From positions 930,001 through 994,000 of the forward strand of contig NC_013523.1 of the NCBI RefSeq assembly GCF_000024985.1: 64,000 nucleotides of DNA. Reading direction: 5' to 3'. This document shows, piece by piece, positions 36,252-43,853 of the stretch (the stretch's first letter is position 1; every line of letters begins with the position of its first letter). The position numbers and the translations under genes were made by a program. The DNA is from Sphaerobacter thermophilus DSM 20745 (GTDB lineage: Bacteria; Chloroflexota; Chloroflexia; Thermomicrobiales; Thermomicrobiaceae). The notes beneath the pieces are model-generated. The model had not been told where the DNA came from. It was given only the letters and a program-made list of their open reading frames with translations, and made no database searches.

Positions 36252-37114
36252 CGGAGAGGTCTCAGAACGCACCGCAGCCGACACCAGAAGCAGGAGCGAC
36301 GGTGGGTGGCGACCGTGCCTGGTATCTCTATGGCGTCACCCGGTCTGACTCCTTGATCCACGACCTGCTCGAGCGGACACGTGCAGACGTGAGGGATGCA
36401 GGAGAAGCCCTGCAGGCGTTGATCTGCGGCGACCTGGCGGCGATCGTCCGACCGGTGTCGTCGGAGGAGTTCGGCCCCGAGCCACTTGAGAAGCACCTCC
36501 AGGATGTCGCGTGGCTGGAGGCGGTCGTCCGGGCGCACAACGATGTCATCGCTGTCTTCCATCGCGGCCGAGCCATCCTGCCCGCCAAGTTCGGATCTGT
36601 CTTCCGCTCGCAGGAGGATCTCCGAGCGGCACTGACGGAGGCACACGACGCCCTCGTCCGGCAGCTCGACCGCCTGACCGAATGCGACGAGTGGGCCATT
36701 CATCTCTACGTTGATCGGGATGTGGTGGAGCAACGCGTCGGCGAAACGTATCCGGAACTACAGCGGCTCAGGGAGGACGTGGAAACGGCACGTCCGGGCC
36801 GTGCATACCTGCTCCAGCGTCAACTCGATGCAGAACTCGCGTCGGCCACCGACGCGATGCTGAGCGACGTGGCCCTGGCGGCTTTCGAGCGTCTGCAACG
36901 GCACGCGGTTGCCGGTGAGACCACCTCTCCGGTGCGTGCCGATGACCCCGACGCCGAGATCCTGCGCGCGGCCTTCCTGGTCAGGCGTCATCATCTGCCG
37001 GCCTTCCTGTCCGAGGCAGACAGTATCACGGATTCAGGCACGGGCGTGCGCTGTGAGTACAGCGGCCCGTGGCCACCCTACAGCTTTGCAGCCCCCAGGG
37101 ACGAGGTACCGTGA
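36245..37114 (+). CDS. gvpL: Gas vesicle protein GvpF/GvpL (second copy)
   Basis: A 289 aa member of the GvpL/F family: WYLYGVTRSDS at the start after a 25-residue disordered lead, AILPAKFGSVFRSQEDLRAAL, an extended helical middle (VETARPGRAYLLQRQLD is the usual 'GRAYL' region) and YSGPWPPYSFAAP at the end. It is longer than the first copy. Its stop overlaps the start of the next gene by one base. Confidence 0.88.
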   Translation: MVTERSQNAPQPTPEAGATVGGDRAWYLYGVTRSDSLIHDLLERTRADVRDAGEALQALICGDLAAIVRPVSSEEFGPEPLEKHLQDVAWLEAVVRAHNDVIAVFHRGRAILPAKFGSVFRSQEDLRAALTEAHDALVRQLDRLTECDEWAIHLYVDRDVVEQRVGETYPELQRLREDVETARPGRAYLLQRQLDAELASATDAMLSDVALAAFERLQRHAVAGETTSPVRADDPDAEILRAAFLVRRHHLPAFLSEADSITDSGTGVRCEYSGPWPPYSFAAPRDEVP

Positions 37115-37335
37115 TGAGTAACGTCGTATCCGACACGCGCGAGGTGGGCCTGGTTGAACTACTGGACCGTGTCCTCGATCACGGGGTCATCCTGGTCGGG
37201 GACATCACCATCTCGGTGGCTGAGGTCGACCTCGTCTACCTCGGGCTCCGGGTCATGCTCTCCTCAGTCGAACGAGCCGATGAGTTACGTCGCAGCGCGG
37301 TGCCGTTGACCGCAGGCAAGGTGACTGATGTCTAG
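37114..37335 (+). CDS. Short GvpJ/GvpS-type shell-like protein
   Basis: A 73 aa member of the GvpA/J/M/S superfamily: GLVELLDRVLDHGVILVGDITISVAEVDLVYLGLRVMLSSV. The 'GD-ITISVAEVDL' version rather than 'DAWxRVSxVGIE' marks a minor shell protein (J/S-type), thought to act in nucleation or tips. ATG 37114 overlaps the upstream stop, and its own end overlaps the next gvpF/L gene by 8 bases. Confidence 0.82.
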   Translation: MSNVVSDTREVGLVELLDRVLDHGVILVGDITISVAEVDLVYLGLRVMLSSVERADELRRSAVPLTAGKVTDV

Positions 37336-38086
37336 CGCTCGCTACGTGTACGCCATTCTCCCACGCGATGCGCATCCGCCGGCCGGGCTGACCGGATGGG
37401 GCGGCACTCCTCTGACCACTGTGACCTGGTGCGACCTCGCGGGGATGACGAGCGCCGTCAGCCCGGGCGAACCGCAGCCGACACCGGACAACGTGCTGCG
37501 CCACGCGGCAATCGTCGAGCGACTGCGCGAGGTCGGGCCAATCCTGCCTGTACGTTTTGGGACCGTGCTCCGCGATGGTGACGCGGTCAAGGAGGCGCTT
37601 GCCCAGCGCTGTCACGTGCTGGTCGCCGATCTGGAGCGGTTGGGCTCCAAGATCGAGCTCGGCCTCACGGTGTTGTGGGATCCGCCCGACGTGACCAGCG
37701 AGGAAGTCGCGAGCGAGCGCCATGCTGGGAGCGGCGATGGAACGCGCTATCTCCAGGCGCGGCTCGTCGAGCAGCGCCGTGAGGCAGTGCTACGGCGCAA
37801 CGCCGGGAAAGTCGTGAGGGAACTGGAAACTGCGCTCGACCCCCATGTGCTGGAGCAGCACAGCACAATTCTTCCAACTCCCCGGCTGCTGCTGCGCGCG
37901 GCGTATCTTGTGGACCCCGCGCGAATCGGGTCGTTTCAGGACACGCTTGGAACGCTGCGCGCGAACCACCCTGAGCTGCGCTTCCTGCTGAGCGGTCCCT
38001 GGCCTCCGTACAGCTTCGTCTCGCAACCCAGCGAGGCTGACCAGGTGCACCCGACGAGACGAGGCCGGAGGGCAGAGCCCATGTGA
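37328..38086 (+). CDS. Gas vesicle protein GvpF/GvpL (third copy)
   Basis: A 252 aa GvpL/F family protein: RYVYAILPRDAHPP, ILPVRFGTVLRDGDAVKEAL, a 'GTRYLQARLVEQRREA' helical region and LLSGPWPPYSF. Three different F/L proteins in one operon suggest heteromeric assembly factors. It is followed by a 94-base gap before the next gene. Confidence 0.87.
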   Translation: MSSARYVYAILPRDAHPPAGLTGWGGTPLTTVTWCDLAGMTSAVSPGEPQPTPDNVLRHAAIVERLREVGPILPVRFGTVLRDGDAVKEALAQRCHVLVADLERLGSKIELGLTVLWDPPDVTSEEVASERHAGSGDGTRYLQARLVEQRREAVLRRNAGKVVRELETALDPHVLEQHSTILPTPRLLLRAAYLVDPARIGSFQDTLGTLRANHPELRFLLSGPWPPYSFVSQPSEADQVHPTRRGRRAEPM

Positions 38087-38180
38087 CGTGTCGAGCCGTG
38101 TGGGAGACGGCGGCTACACCTTTGCACCTTGGGCGACGCACGCTGGAGTCCATCGTGGCAGACGATGAGGAGCGACTTTT

Positions 38181-38660
38181 ATGAGTTCATCGGACAAGGA
38201 ACGCAACCAACGCGCGAATGATGAGAAGGCCGATCGCGAGTCTTCGGCGTCCCAGGCGTCAGGCCGCCGTCAGAGCCGGGCTGCATCGAAGCGCCAAACC
38301 CAGGAGACCAAACAGCGGACTGGGAAGGCGGCGGACGAGCGTCAGCGGGAAGAGCAAGCAGCCGGCAACGACGATCGTCGGTCCACTCAGGCTGGTCGCC
38401 GACCTGTCGCGAATGGGCAGGTCTTTGATCCGAGTGCCGCAATCAAAGTCGAGCGTCTGCGGCTCGTACGGCGCTGGAGAGAGGCTGGGCTCACATACTC
38501 GGCGATCTACGCCTACAGCCAGGTCATGGAACGCTATCCGTGCACAGGTGCCTCCAGAGCCGCCGCCGAGGAACTCCTGGAAATGGCGAAGGAACAGCTC
38601 GACGAGGATCGGTACTACACCGCCCTCGGCATCTTCAATCGGCTCGAGGAGCTGGCATGA
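38181..38660 (+). CDS. Unknown gvp-cluster protein, disordered N-terminus and TPR-like C-terminus
   Basis: A 159 aa protein of no recognised Gvp family. Residues 1-80 are charged and low-complexity (Ser/Gln/Arg/Asp). Residues 90-159 are helical, with a tetratricopeptide-like pattern: LTYSAIYAYSQVMERYP, then AAAEELLEMAKEQLDEDRYYTALGIF. The stop overlaps the gvpK start (ATGA), so it is translated with gvpK. An adaptor or scaffold role in vesicle assembly is an inference from position. Confidence 0.7.
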   Translation: MSSSDKERNQRANDEKADRESSASQASGRRQSRAASKRQTQETKQRTGKAADERQREEQAAGNDDRRSTQAGRRPVANGQVFDPSAAIKVERLRLVRRWREAGLTYSAIYAYSQVMERYPCTGASRAAAEELLEMAKEQLDEDRYYTALGIFNRLEELA

Positions 38661-39124
38661 CGCTCCACTCCGGGAAGAGTGACGACGTGGACTCGGTCAC
38701 GCGCGAGCCTCTGCCGCCGATCGACGAGCGGTTGAGCGGGGACCTTGAAGCGCTGGACCATTTCGCTCGCGAGCTGTCGCAGCTCAGGACTTCAGGACGG
38801 GCTCAAACCGTTCCGAGCACTGATCGACAGGTCAGCGGCGCAGGGATGATGCCGGATCGGATCGATGCGGACCCCGAAACCGCTGAGCAGGGCCTGGCAA
38901 AGCTCGTCCTTACCTTAGTCGACATCCTCCGTCAGGTGCTCGAAAAGCAGGCGATTCGACGCATGGAGGCCGGATCGCTCAGCGAGGCGGAGATCGAGCG
39001 GTTGGGTGAGACGTTCCTGAGGCTCAACCAGAAGCTGGACGAGCTCAAGGCCGCGTTCGGACTCGAAGATGACGATCTCAGGCTGAATCTCGGTCCGATC
39101 CGGGACCTGCTGTCGGAACCGTAA
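38657..39124 (+). CDS. gvpK: Gas vesicle protein GvpK
   Basis: A 155 aa protein. The C-terminal two thirds match GvpK: RIDADPETAEQGLAKLVLTL, LEKQAIRRMEAGSLSEAEIE, GLEDDDLRLNLGPIRDLL. The N-terminal 65 residues are variable. GvpK is one of the conserved assembly proteins of most gvp clusters. ATG 38657 overlaps the previous stop. Confidence 0.93.
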   Translation: MTLHSGKSDDVDSVTREPLPPIDERLSGDLEALDHFARELSQLRTSGRAQTVPSTDRQVSGAGMMPDRIDADPETAEQGLAKLVLTLVDILRQVLEKQAIRRMEAGSLSEAEIERLGETFLRLNQKLDELKAAFGLEDDDLRLNLGPIRDLLSEP

Positions 39125-39192
39125 TCGGTCCGCGTGTCGGAGCACATCGGTGCCGGAGGCATTGCGAGGTTCAGCCGTCAGAGGAGTAACCG

Positions 39193-39612
39193 ATGAGTAG
39201 CAGCGGCGATCGCCCAGCCATCACTCGACACCAGGACTCACCCTATCGTCCACGCCCTGGCAGTCCACGGGCTGCTGCCGGCGTCCAACCGACCAACCTG
39301 GCCGATCTCCTCGAGCGCGTGCTGGACAAGGGAATCGTGGTCGCCGGTGACATCACGCTGTCTCTTGGTACCGTCGAGGTCCTCTCGCTCAAGATCCGAC
39401 TGCTGATTGCGTCGATCGACAAGGCCCAGGAGATCGGCATCAACTGGTGGCAGTTTGATCCTGCACTTTCCTCGAACGCCAGGACACCCGAACTCGAGGC
39501 CAATGGGCTGGGCGAACGGCTCGACCGCATCGAAGCGCAGCTCGCCGCGCTCGCACGACAACCGAGCGAAGAGCCCGCCGAATCGCGAAACGCGGGTCCC
39601 GGCGAGGCATGA
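39193..39612 (+). CDS. gvpJ: GvpJ-type minor shell protein with C-terminal coiled coil
   Basis: A 139 aa protein. The core at 34-90 is NLADLLERVLDKGIVVAGDITLSLGTVEVLSLKIRLLIAS cut into recognisable J-type motifs, ending in INWWQFDP. Residues 103-125 (LGERLDRIEAQLAALARQ) look like a short coiled coil. GvpJ proteins are low-abundance wall or tip components. It belongs to the same transcription unit as gvpK, 68 bases away. Confidence 0.85.
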   Translation: MSSSGDRPAITRHQDSPYRPRPGSPRAAAGVQPTNLADLLERVLDKGIVVAGDITLSLGTVEVLSLKIRLLIASIDKAQEIGINWWQFDPALSSNARTPELEANGLGERLDRIEAQLAALARQPSEEPAESRNAGPGEA

Positions 39613-39730
39613 AACGTGCGTTTTGCGTAGCAGTTGCCAGCCAAGATATCCGCAGAGCGCTCGCTAGACCGCTTTCTCGATCCTGGTGCGGAGGACCTCG
39701 GCTGGTCGAGTCGCTCGAGGAGTACGGGAC

Positions 39731-40327
39731 ATGGAAGACGTGGAGATCGACGAGCAACCCCGAAGCGATGGTGAGTCGCAGGCATCGTCGAGCAGTGCGC
39801 AACGCACAGACGGCCCGGATGAGCATGAAGAGAGCGCGGATGTGGGACGATCAGACGGACAGACAGGCGCAACCGCTGAGACGGGCGTGAGCCCGTCGCT
39901 TCAGGAGCAGATCGCTCAGGCGATCCAGCCGATAGTGACCGACCTCCGCCAGCAGATTGCTCAGACCCTGCAACAGCAGATGCAACAGCCGTCGGAGCAA
40001 GGGCAGGAGCCTGGGGAACAGGCTGGCGGTGGACTACAGGCTGCGCTCGCGCAGACGGCTCAGGCGATACAGCAGGCGTTCGCCTGGGTGCGGCAGATGG
40101 CAACGACCATCATCGAAACCGTACGTGAGTGGATCGAGAAGGTCATCGCAGCCATTCGCCGTCTCGCCCTGTCGGCAGTGGCGCAGGGCATCAAGGCTGC
40201 GGCCAAACCGCTCTTGAAGACGGCTGTGAACAAGGGTGCTGGAATGGTCCAGGACCAAGGCAAGCAGCGGCTGGAAGCGCTGCGCCAGCGACGGCCCGAC
40301 GCCGAGCAGGCGACGGCCGCAGGCTAG
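39731..40327 (+). CDS. Gln-rich helical gvp-cluster protein with QP motif (1)
   Basis: A 198 aa unrecognised protein. The acidic, disordered first 55 residues are followed by LQEQIAQAIQPIVTDLRQQI (57-76), which aligns without gaps to the next two proteins. A Gln-rich stretch follows, then a long amphipathic and hydrophobic helix region (about 105-170: AFAWVRQMATTIIETVREWI, RLALSAVAQGIKAAAKPLL). It could coat the hydrophobic vesicle surface or a membrane. That is inferred from composition and place. The 118-base gap before it has no gene. Confidence 0.7.
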   Translation: MEDVEIDEQPRSDGESQASSSSAQRTDGPDEHEESADVGRSDGQTGATAETGVSPSLQEQIAQAIQPIVTDLRQQIAQTLQQQMQQPSEQGQEPGEQAGGGLQAALAQTAQAIQQAFAWVRQMATTIIETVREWIEKVIAAIRRLALSAVAQGIKAAAKPLLKTAVNKGAGMVQDQGKQRLEALRQRRPDAEQATAAG

Positions 40328-40400
40328 TCCAGGGTCCGTCGGTCCGGTAGCAGTGGACGTTCGTCCGCTGTTGTAACCCCCTTTCTGCGAGGAGAATGCT

Positions 40401-41501
40401 GTGATCGGTGGCCTGGACAAACAATCGCAGGAGCCGCGACGTCGGCACGTCCAGGCGCCAGGGACGAATCCCGGTGACCAGTCGGAGGGCGCTCCAGCGA
40501 GCGACAAACGGCTTGAGCAGCGGATTGCCGAGGCGATCCAGCCGGTCCTGCCACGTGTGCAGGAGCAGGCGGTTCAGGCATTGCATGCTCAGCTCCAGGA
40601 GTCCTTTCAGCCCGGCACCACGCCTAGCGAACAGAAACCCGCCGACAACGGAAATGGCACCGGGACGGTCGGGACCATCGTTCGACCGCTCGTGTCGACC
40701 ATTCCCGAGGTCCTGCGTGAGCAAGGGGAGCAGCCACTGCGCTCGCTGGTTCTCGATGCGCTGGACACGATCTTCTCTGACTCGGTACGTGCGAGGTTCC
40801 AGCACGATGCCGAATCGACGCTCCGCGAGCTGGTCGACATCACCCTCGAGGTCATTCCGGATACGGAGAGTCGGGATGATCTCAGGATGCACTTGCAGCG
40901 GACGCTCGATGAGCTATTACAGGAGACGCTGGACCAGATCTTCTCAGGTCCGCTGCGAGCCGACATAGAGGGCCATGCAGAGCGTGCCATCGATGCCTTG
41001 GTCGCCGGTGACAGTGCCGAGGCCGTCCGGCAGAGCAAGCTCGTCGTCCTGACGCTGGTCCACGATTTCTCCGCCGTACTGCAGGAGCACTGGCACCAGG
41101 TGCTGCGACTCCTCCTTAGGGTCGTCACAGCGGCGCTGCAGGAAGTCGTCACCTCAGCGATCAAGAAAGGACTTGAGTCCGTCGTGGCTGAGCCCGCTGA
41201 AGAGCTGGCTGAACAAGCGGATAGTGTGCAGGATCGGCTGCAGGAGAAGGGTGAGGAGCTCCGGGACGAACTCAAGCGCGCTGTCGAAGCCTTACGCGAG
41301 CTCATCGAAGAGGGCACGGAGGAACTGCAGGAGCGTATTCAGGAATCAGTACGCTCGTCAGTCACCGGCCAGGGGCGTCCACGAGGCGGCTTCGGTCATC
41401 CTCCCTCCGGCCGGCCACCGTCCGGCCGGCCACCCTCGGGAAGGCCACCGTCCGGGCGCGCTCCAAGGGGGCCACGAGCGATCGCCCCACCATCACGGTG
41501 A
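40401..41501 (+). CDS. Helical gvp-cluster protein with QP motif and PPSGR repeats (2)
   Basis: A 366 aa unrecognised protein. After a basic start comes LEQRIAEAIQPVLPRVQEQA (38-57), the motif shared with its neighbours. Residues 90-320 are almost wholly helical, with hydrophobic stretches (KLVVLTLVHDFSAVL, VLRLLLRVVTAALQEVVTSA) and a charged coiled-coil-like part (DRLQEKGEELRDELKRAVEAL). The tail carries four PPSGR repeats and a basic end. GTG 40401 follows GCGAGGAGAA. It is probably structural. Confidence 0.7.
   Translation: MIGGLDKQSQEPRRRHVQAPGTNPGDQSEGAPASDKRLEQRIAEAIQPVLPRVQEQAVQALHAQLQESFQPGTTPSEQKPADNGNGTGTVGTIVRPLVSTIPEVLREQGEQPLRSLVLDALDTIFSDSVRARFQHDAESTLRELVDITLEVIPDTESRDDLRMHLQRTLDELLQETLDQIFSGPLRADIEGHAERAIDALVAGDSAEAVRQSKLVVLTLVHDFSAVLQEHWHQVLRLLLRVVTAALQEVVTSAIKKGLESVVAEPAEELAEQADSVQDRLQEKGEELRDELKRAVEALRELIEEGTEELQERIQESVRSSVTGQGRPRGGFGHPPSGRPPSGRPPSGRPPSGRAPRGPRAIAPPSR
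41400..41459 (+). repeat. Four 15-base units encoding PPSGR
   Basis: Consecutive codons spell PPSGR four times. Third bases differ between units (for example TCC GGC CGG against TCG GGA AGG), so the repeat is kept at protein level rather than recently copied. Confidence 0.9.
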
Positions 41502-41676
41502 TCGTCGGATTGACGCGTGGCTCTGGCCTCTTGCATGCCCAGGACAACCGCTCGGGATGCTCGTGACTAGAGTGTATGCCCGTTCGTACCAGCGGGGACT
41601 GACTGCGCGAGGTGCCCAGACAGATGCCGCACACGGCGTCATCATGTTCGGAGCGGCTGAATGAAAGGAGAGGCCG

Positions 41677-42228
41677 ATGCCCGAGCAGACCCAGTCGGAG
41701 CAGGAGCCCCAGGAGCAACAGCAACTCGAAGGCAACGCGGAGGAGCAGTCCAGCGACGCAAAGGCGGAGCGGAAGAGCGGGACCAGCCGCAAGCGGAAGA
41801 GCAACCAGAAGAAGACGAAGTCGGCCCAGCCTGAGGCAGAAGAGCGCGCTGAGGCTCAGCCGGAGCCTGAGGCTGCGACGTCGCCGCAGAGTGACCAGGA
41901 CCTTGGTCAAGGGTTGCAGGACCAGATTTCGCAAGCCGTTCAGCCGGCGCTAGAGCAGGCTCAAGCGCTCGTCTTGGAGGCAGTGCAGCAGCAGGTCGAC
42001 CAGGCGCTGGAACCGGTTCGGCAGGAGTTGCAGCAGCAAGTCGACCAGGCGCTGGAGCCGGTCCGGCAAGCAATCCTCCAACAGGTCGAGCAGCAAGTCG
42101 ACCAGGCCCTGGAACCGGTCCGGAAGCAGGTACAGGAGCAAGTCGATCAGGCTCTCGAGCCCTTGCGGCAGGAGCTGCTGCGCCAGGTGGAGGAAGCGGT
42201 GCGCACCTCATTTCAAGCAGGGCGGTGA
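41677..42228 (+). CDS. Gln-rich repeat protein of the gvp cluster with QP motif (3)
   Basis: A 183 aa unrecognised protein. The first 75 residues are disordered (acidic, then basic, with Arg/Lys/Ser). From residue 80 it is one amphipathic helical array: ISQAVQP (84-90) followed by four VDQALEP[VL]R units at 107, 122, 141 and 156, spaced 15, 19 and 15. The first part aligns with the two preceding proteins. Helical Gln-rich repeats recall GvpC-type coat proteins by character only, with no sequence match to known GvpC. GAAAGGAGAGG precedes the ATG. Confidence 0.75.
   Translation: MPEQTQSEQEPQEQQQLEGNAEEQSSDAKAERKSGTSRKRKSNQKKTKSAQPEAEERAEAQPEPEAATSPQSDQDLGQGLQDQISQAVQPALEQAQALVLEAVQQQVDQALEPVRQELQQQVDQALEPVRQAILQQVEQQVDQALEPVRKQVQEQVDQALEPLRQELLRQVEEAVRTSFQAGR
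41995..42168 (+). repeat. Four coding repeats, VDQALEP[VL]R units
   Basis: Four imperfect 27-base units starting at 41995, 42040, 42097 and 42142 (for example GTCGACCAGGCGCTGGAACC). The first three are nearly identical in DNA and the fourth has diverged, pointing to fairly recent duplication of the first three. Confidence 0.85.
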
Positions 42229-42552
42229 CACGGGCGATCCAAGGACCTGCCGGGGGCACCGCGATTCAGTCGGCCGCGATGTGCTTCTCTTCTTTCAACG
42301 TGACGACCGCACGAGTGGGCGAGGAATACGGCCTGGAGACTGGTTCGTCATAGATGCGTCGACGCATTGCCGCGCATCCGGCCCCCAGGGAAGGTACCTT
42401 TCCCGGGGGCCGGACGCTGCCAGGACCCGCTTGTCATGGACGGCGCGATACTCGCCCAAACCGTGCACCGCCAGCCACGATGCACGCTGGCCCCACCATC
42501 GTGGAGCCCGTGTCCGTGTCCTTGGCGTCAGCAATAAGTGGAGCGCATGGTG
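42229..42552. other. Intergenic region at the end of the gvp operon
   Basis: About 320 bases without a convincing gene. It contains a long imperfect palindrome (42377-42414) that may end the gvp transcript. Confidence 0.5.
42377..42414. terminator. 19-bp stem palindrome, probable gvp terminator
   Basis: The sequence from 42377 to 42395 pairs with 42396-42414 with one A-C mismatch and one G-T pair. The centre is AAGGTACCTT. No T-run follows, so it may also be a binding site. Confidence 0.5.
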
Positions 42553-43113
42553 ATGAAGCAGGACGAGACCAACCAACGGATCACGTTGACGGACCTCATC
42601 CTCAGCGTGAGCACTGGTGAGGATGGCGCGCCAACGAGGCCGATCATCCGGTCTGCCACACTCGAAGTGACGGATCAGGTGTTCCGTGCCATTGTCGCAA
42701 CCATCCTCGGGCAAGAGCGGGCCACCCCGGTCGGGACGCTCCGCTTCCACGACGCCCAGTGGGTGGACGGCGGTGCCTTGATCAGCCTTCGGCTGAAGGC
42801 CGGACCCATGCCTGCCACGGTCACCATCCATGCCTCGCTGGAGGCAACGCCCTCTGGGCGCCTGCTCGTGCGCCTTAGGCGGGCGAAGGCAGGACCGGTA
42901 CCGTTCACACTGCTGCTGATTCCGCTTGTCGAGCAGCTCGCGGAGCGTCCAGGGTTCTACAAAGTCGACGATCTCGCCTTTGAGATCGACATCGGCGAGC
43001 AGCTACGAGCCCAGAACGTACCGTTGGAATTCAGCGCGTCGGTCCGCGAGGTTGCCATCAGGCCAGGACTGGCCAGGCTGGTCGCCCGCGACCACGGGGC
43101 CCACGTGCCCTAA
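42553..43113 (+). CDS. Unknown protein at the right end of the gvp cluster
   Basis: A 186 aa protein of no sure family. It alternates strands and helices: LTDLILSVSTGEDG, DQVFRAIVATILGQ, VGTLRFHDAQWVDGGALISLRLKAG, ATVTIHASLEATPSGRLLVRLRR. This is vaguely like DUF2993/lipid-binding (LmeA-like) proteins, a weak resemblance. ATG 42553 has GGAG at 9 bases, with ATG 42547 and GTG 42538 as alternatives. It is separated from the gvp genes by a palindrome, so membership in the cluster is uncertain. Confidence 0.6.
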   Translation: MKQDETNQRITLTDLILSVSTGEDGAPTRPIIRSATLEVTDQVFRAIVATILGQERATPVGTLRFHDAQWVDGGALISLRLKAGPMPATVTIHASLEATPSGRLLVRLRRAKAGPVPFTLLLIPLVEQLAERPGFYKVDDLAFEIDIGEQLRAQNVPLEFSASVREVAIRPGLARLVARDHGAHVP

Positions 43114-43290
43114 CCGGCATCCCCGGCCCAGCCACCCTGATGACCCCTGTATCCTCGCCGGCGGATTCGGTGACCGACAGCTACCCGATCCCCGTCGAGG
43201 CTGCGAGCACGGTGGACGCCTTGTGTGCAACCTGGTCGCGGCGTCGACAGCGTCGACTTTGGTCCTTTAGATAACTGTCAGGTGCGACGC

Positions 43291-43319
43291 ACCGCCCCGG
43301 CAGTACGGACCGGGGCGGT
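43291..43319 (-). terminator. Hairpin downstream of the tRNA-Gly/tRNA-Leu unit
   Basis: ACCGCCCCGG (43291-43300), nine-base loop, CCGGGGCGGT (43310-43319): a 10-bp perfect stem 36 bases beyond the 3' end of tRNA-Leu. Confidence 0.6.
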
Positions 43320-43354
43320 GGTGTTCTCCGCGTCTATATGCGGAATCTGCGGGG

Positions 43355-43437
43355 TGCGGAAAGTGGGATTCGAACCCACACGGGCGAAAGCCCAGCGGTT
43401 TTTAAGACCGCAGCGTCTGCCGTTCCGCCATTTCCGC
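43355..43437 (-). tRNA. tRNA-Leu (anticodon UAA)
   Basis: On the minus strand acceptor GCGGAAA pairs with TTTCCGC, discriminator A. Anticodon stem GCGGT/ACCGC encloses loop CTTAAAA (anticodon TAA). A long class II variable arm (TGGGCTTTCGCCCG) is present. The T-arm is GTGGG TTCGAAT CCCAC. CCA is not encoded. It lies 47 bases after tRNA-Gly in the same transcript, with its 3' end facing the gas vesicle cluster. Confidence 0.95.
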
Positions 43438-43484
43438 CTGAATGCAAGAAACCGGACCTCGATCCTGAGGCCCGGCTGACTCCG

Positions 43485-43560
43485 TGGAGCGGAAGACGGG
43501 ACTCGAACCCGCGACCTTCTCCTTGGCAAGGAGATGCTCTACCAACTGAGCCACTTCCGC
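43485..43560 (-). tRNA. tRNA-Gly (anticodon GCC), CCA encoded
   Basis: On the minus strand acceptor GCGGAAG pairs with CTTCCGC, discriminator T, followed by encoded CCA (43485-43487). Anticodon stem TCTCC/GGAGA with loop TTGCCAA gives GCC. The T-arm is GCGGG TTCGAGT CCCGT. Confidence 0.95.
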
Positions 43561-43701
43561 TTGCGCGGCGGTCATCCCGCCGCCGGATCGCCCATATTGT
43601 ACCCCGCTCGCGTGGGAGCGTCAAGGATAGTCGGCGTCCATGCAGAAGGGGACGGGACGGGGCGGGGCAGCGAGGGTGCGTTCGGACGCGGTCTGGTCAC
43701 G

Positions 43702-43731
43702 TTGACGGGCCCTTGACAACTCGACTATAAT
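43702..43731 (+). promoter_or_regulatory. Promoter of yqeY
   Basis: TTGACG (43702-43707), 18 bases, TATAAT (43726-43731, perfect -10), about 120 bases upstream of the start codon. Confidence 0.7.
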
Positions 43732-43853
43732 GCCATGAACCGCGGGCCAGACCGATGACATTGGCATGGCCTTGACGGTGCGTCCTGAGTGCCCGCGTGT
43801 TGTGGATCGCTCCGCGCGCACCGTAACGCGATCAGCAGTGGTGTCAATAGACG

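Noticed and set aside
38181-38660. Identification as GvpO or GvpN
   Set aside because: There is no Walker motif (GvpN) and no GvpO-like beta-rich pattern. The C-terminal half is helical and TPR-like.
41995-42168. Possible CRISPR-like repeat array
   Set aside because: Units are in frame, imperfect, have 15- or 19-codon spacing, and encode a helical protein repeat. No cas genes are present.
43713-43731. TTGACA at 43713 as the -35 of the yqeY promoter
   Set aside because: It is only 7 bases from the TATAAT. TTGACG at 43702 has a workable 18-base spacing.
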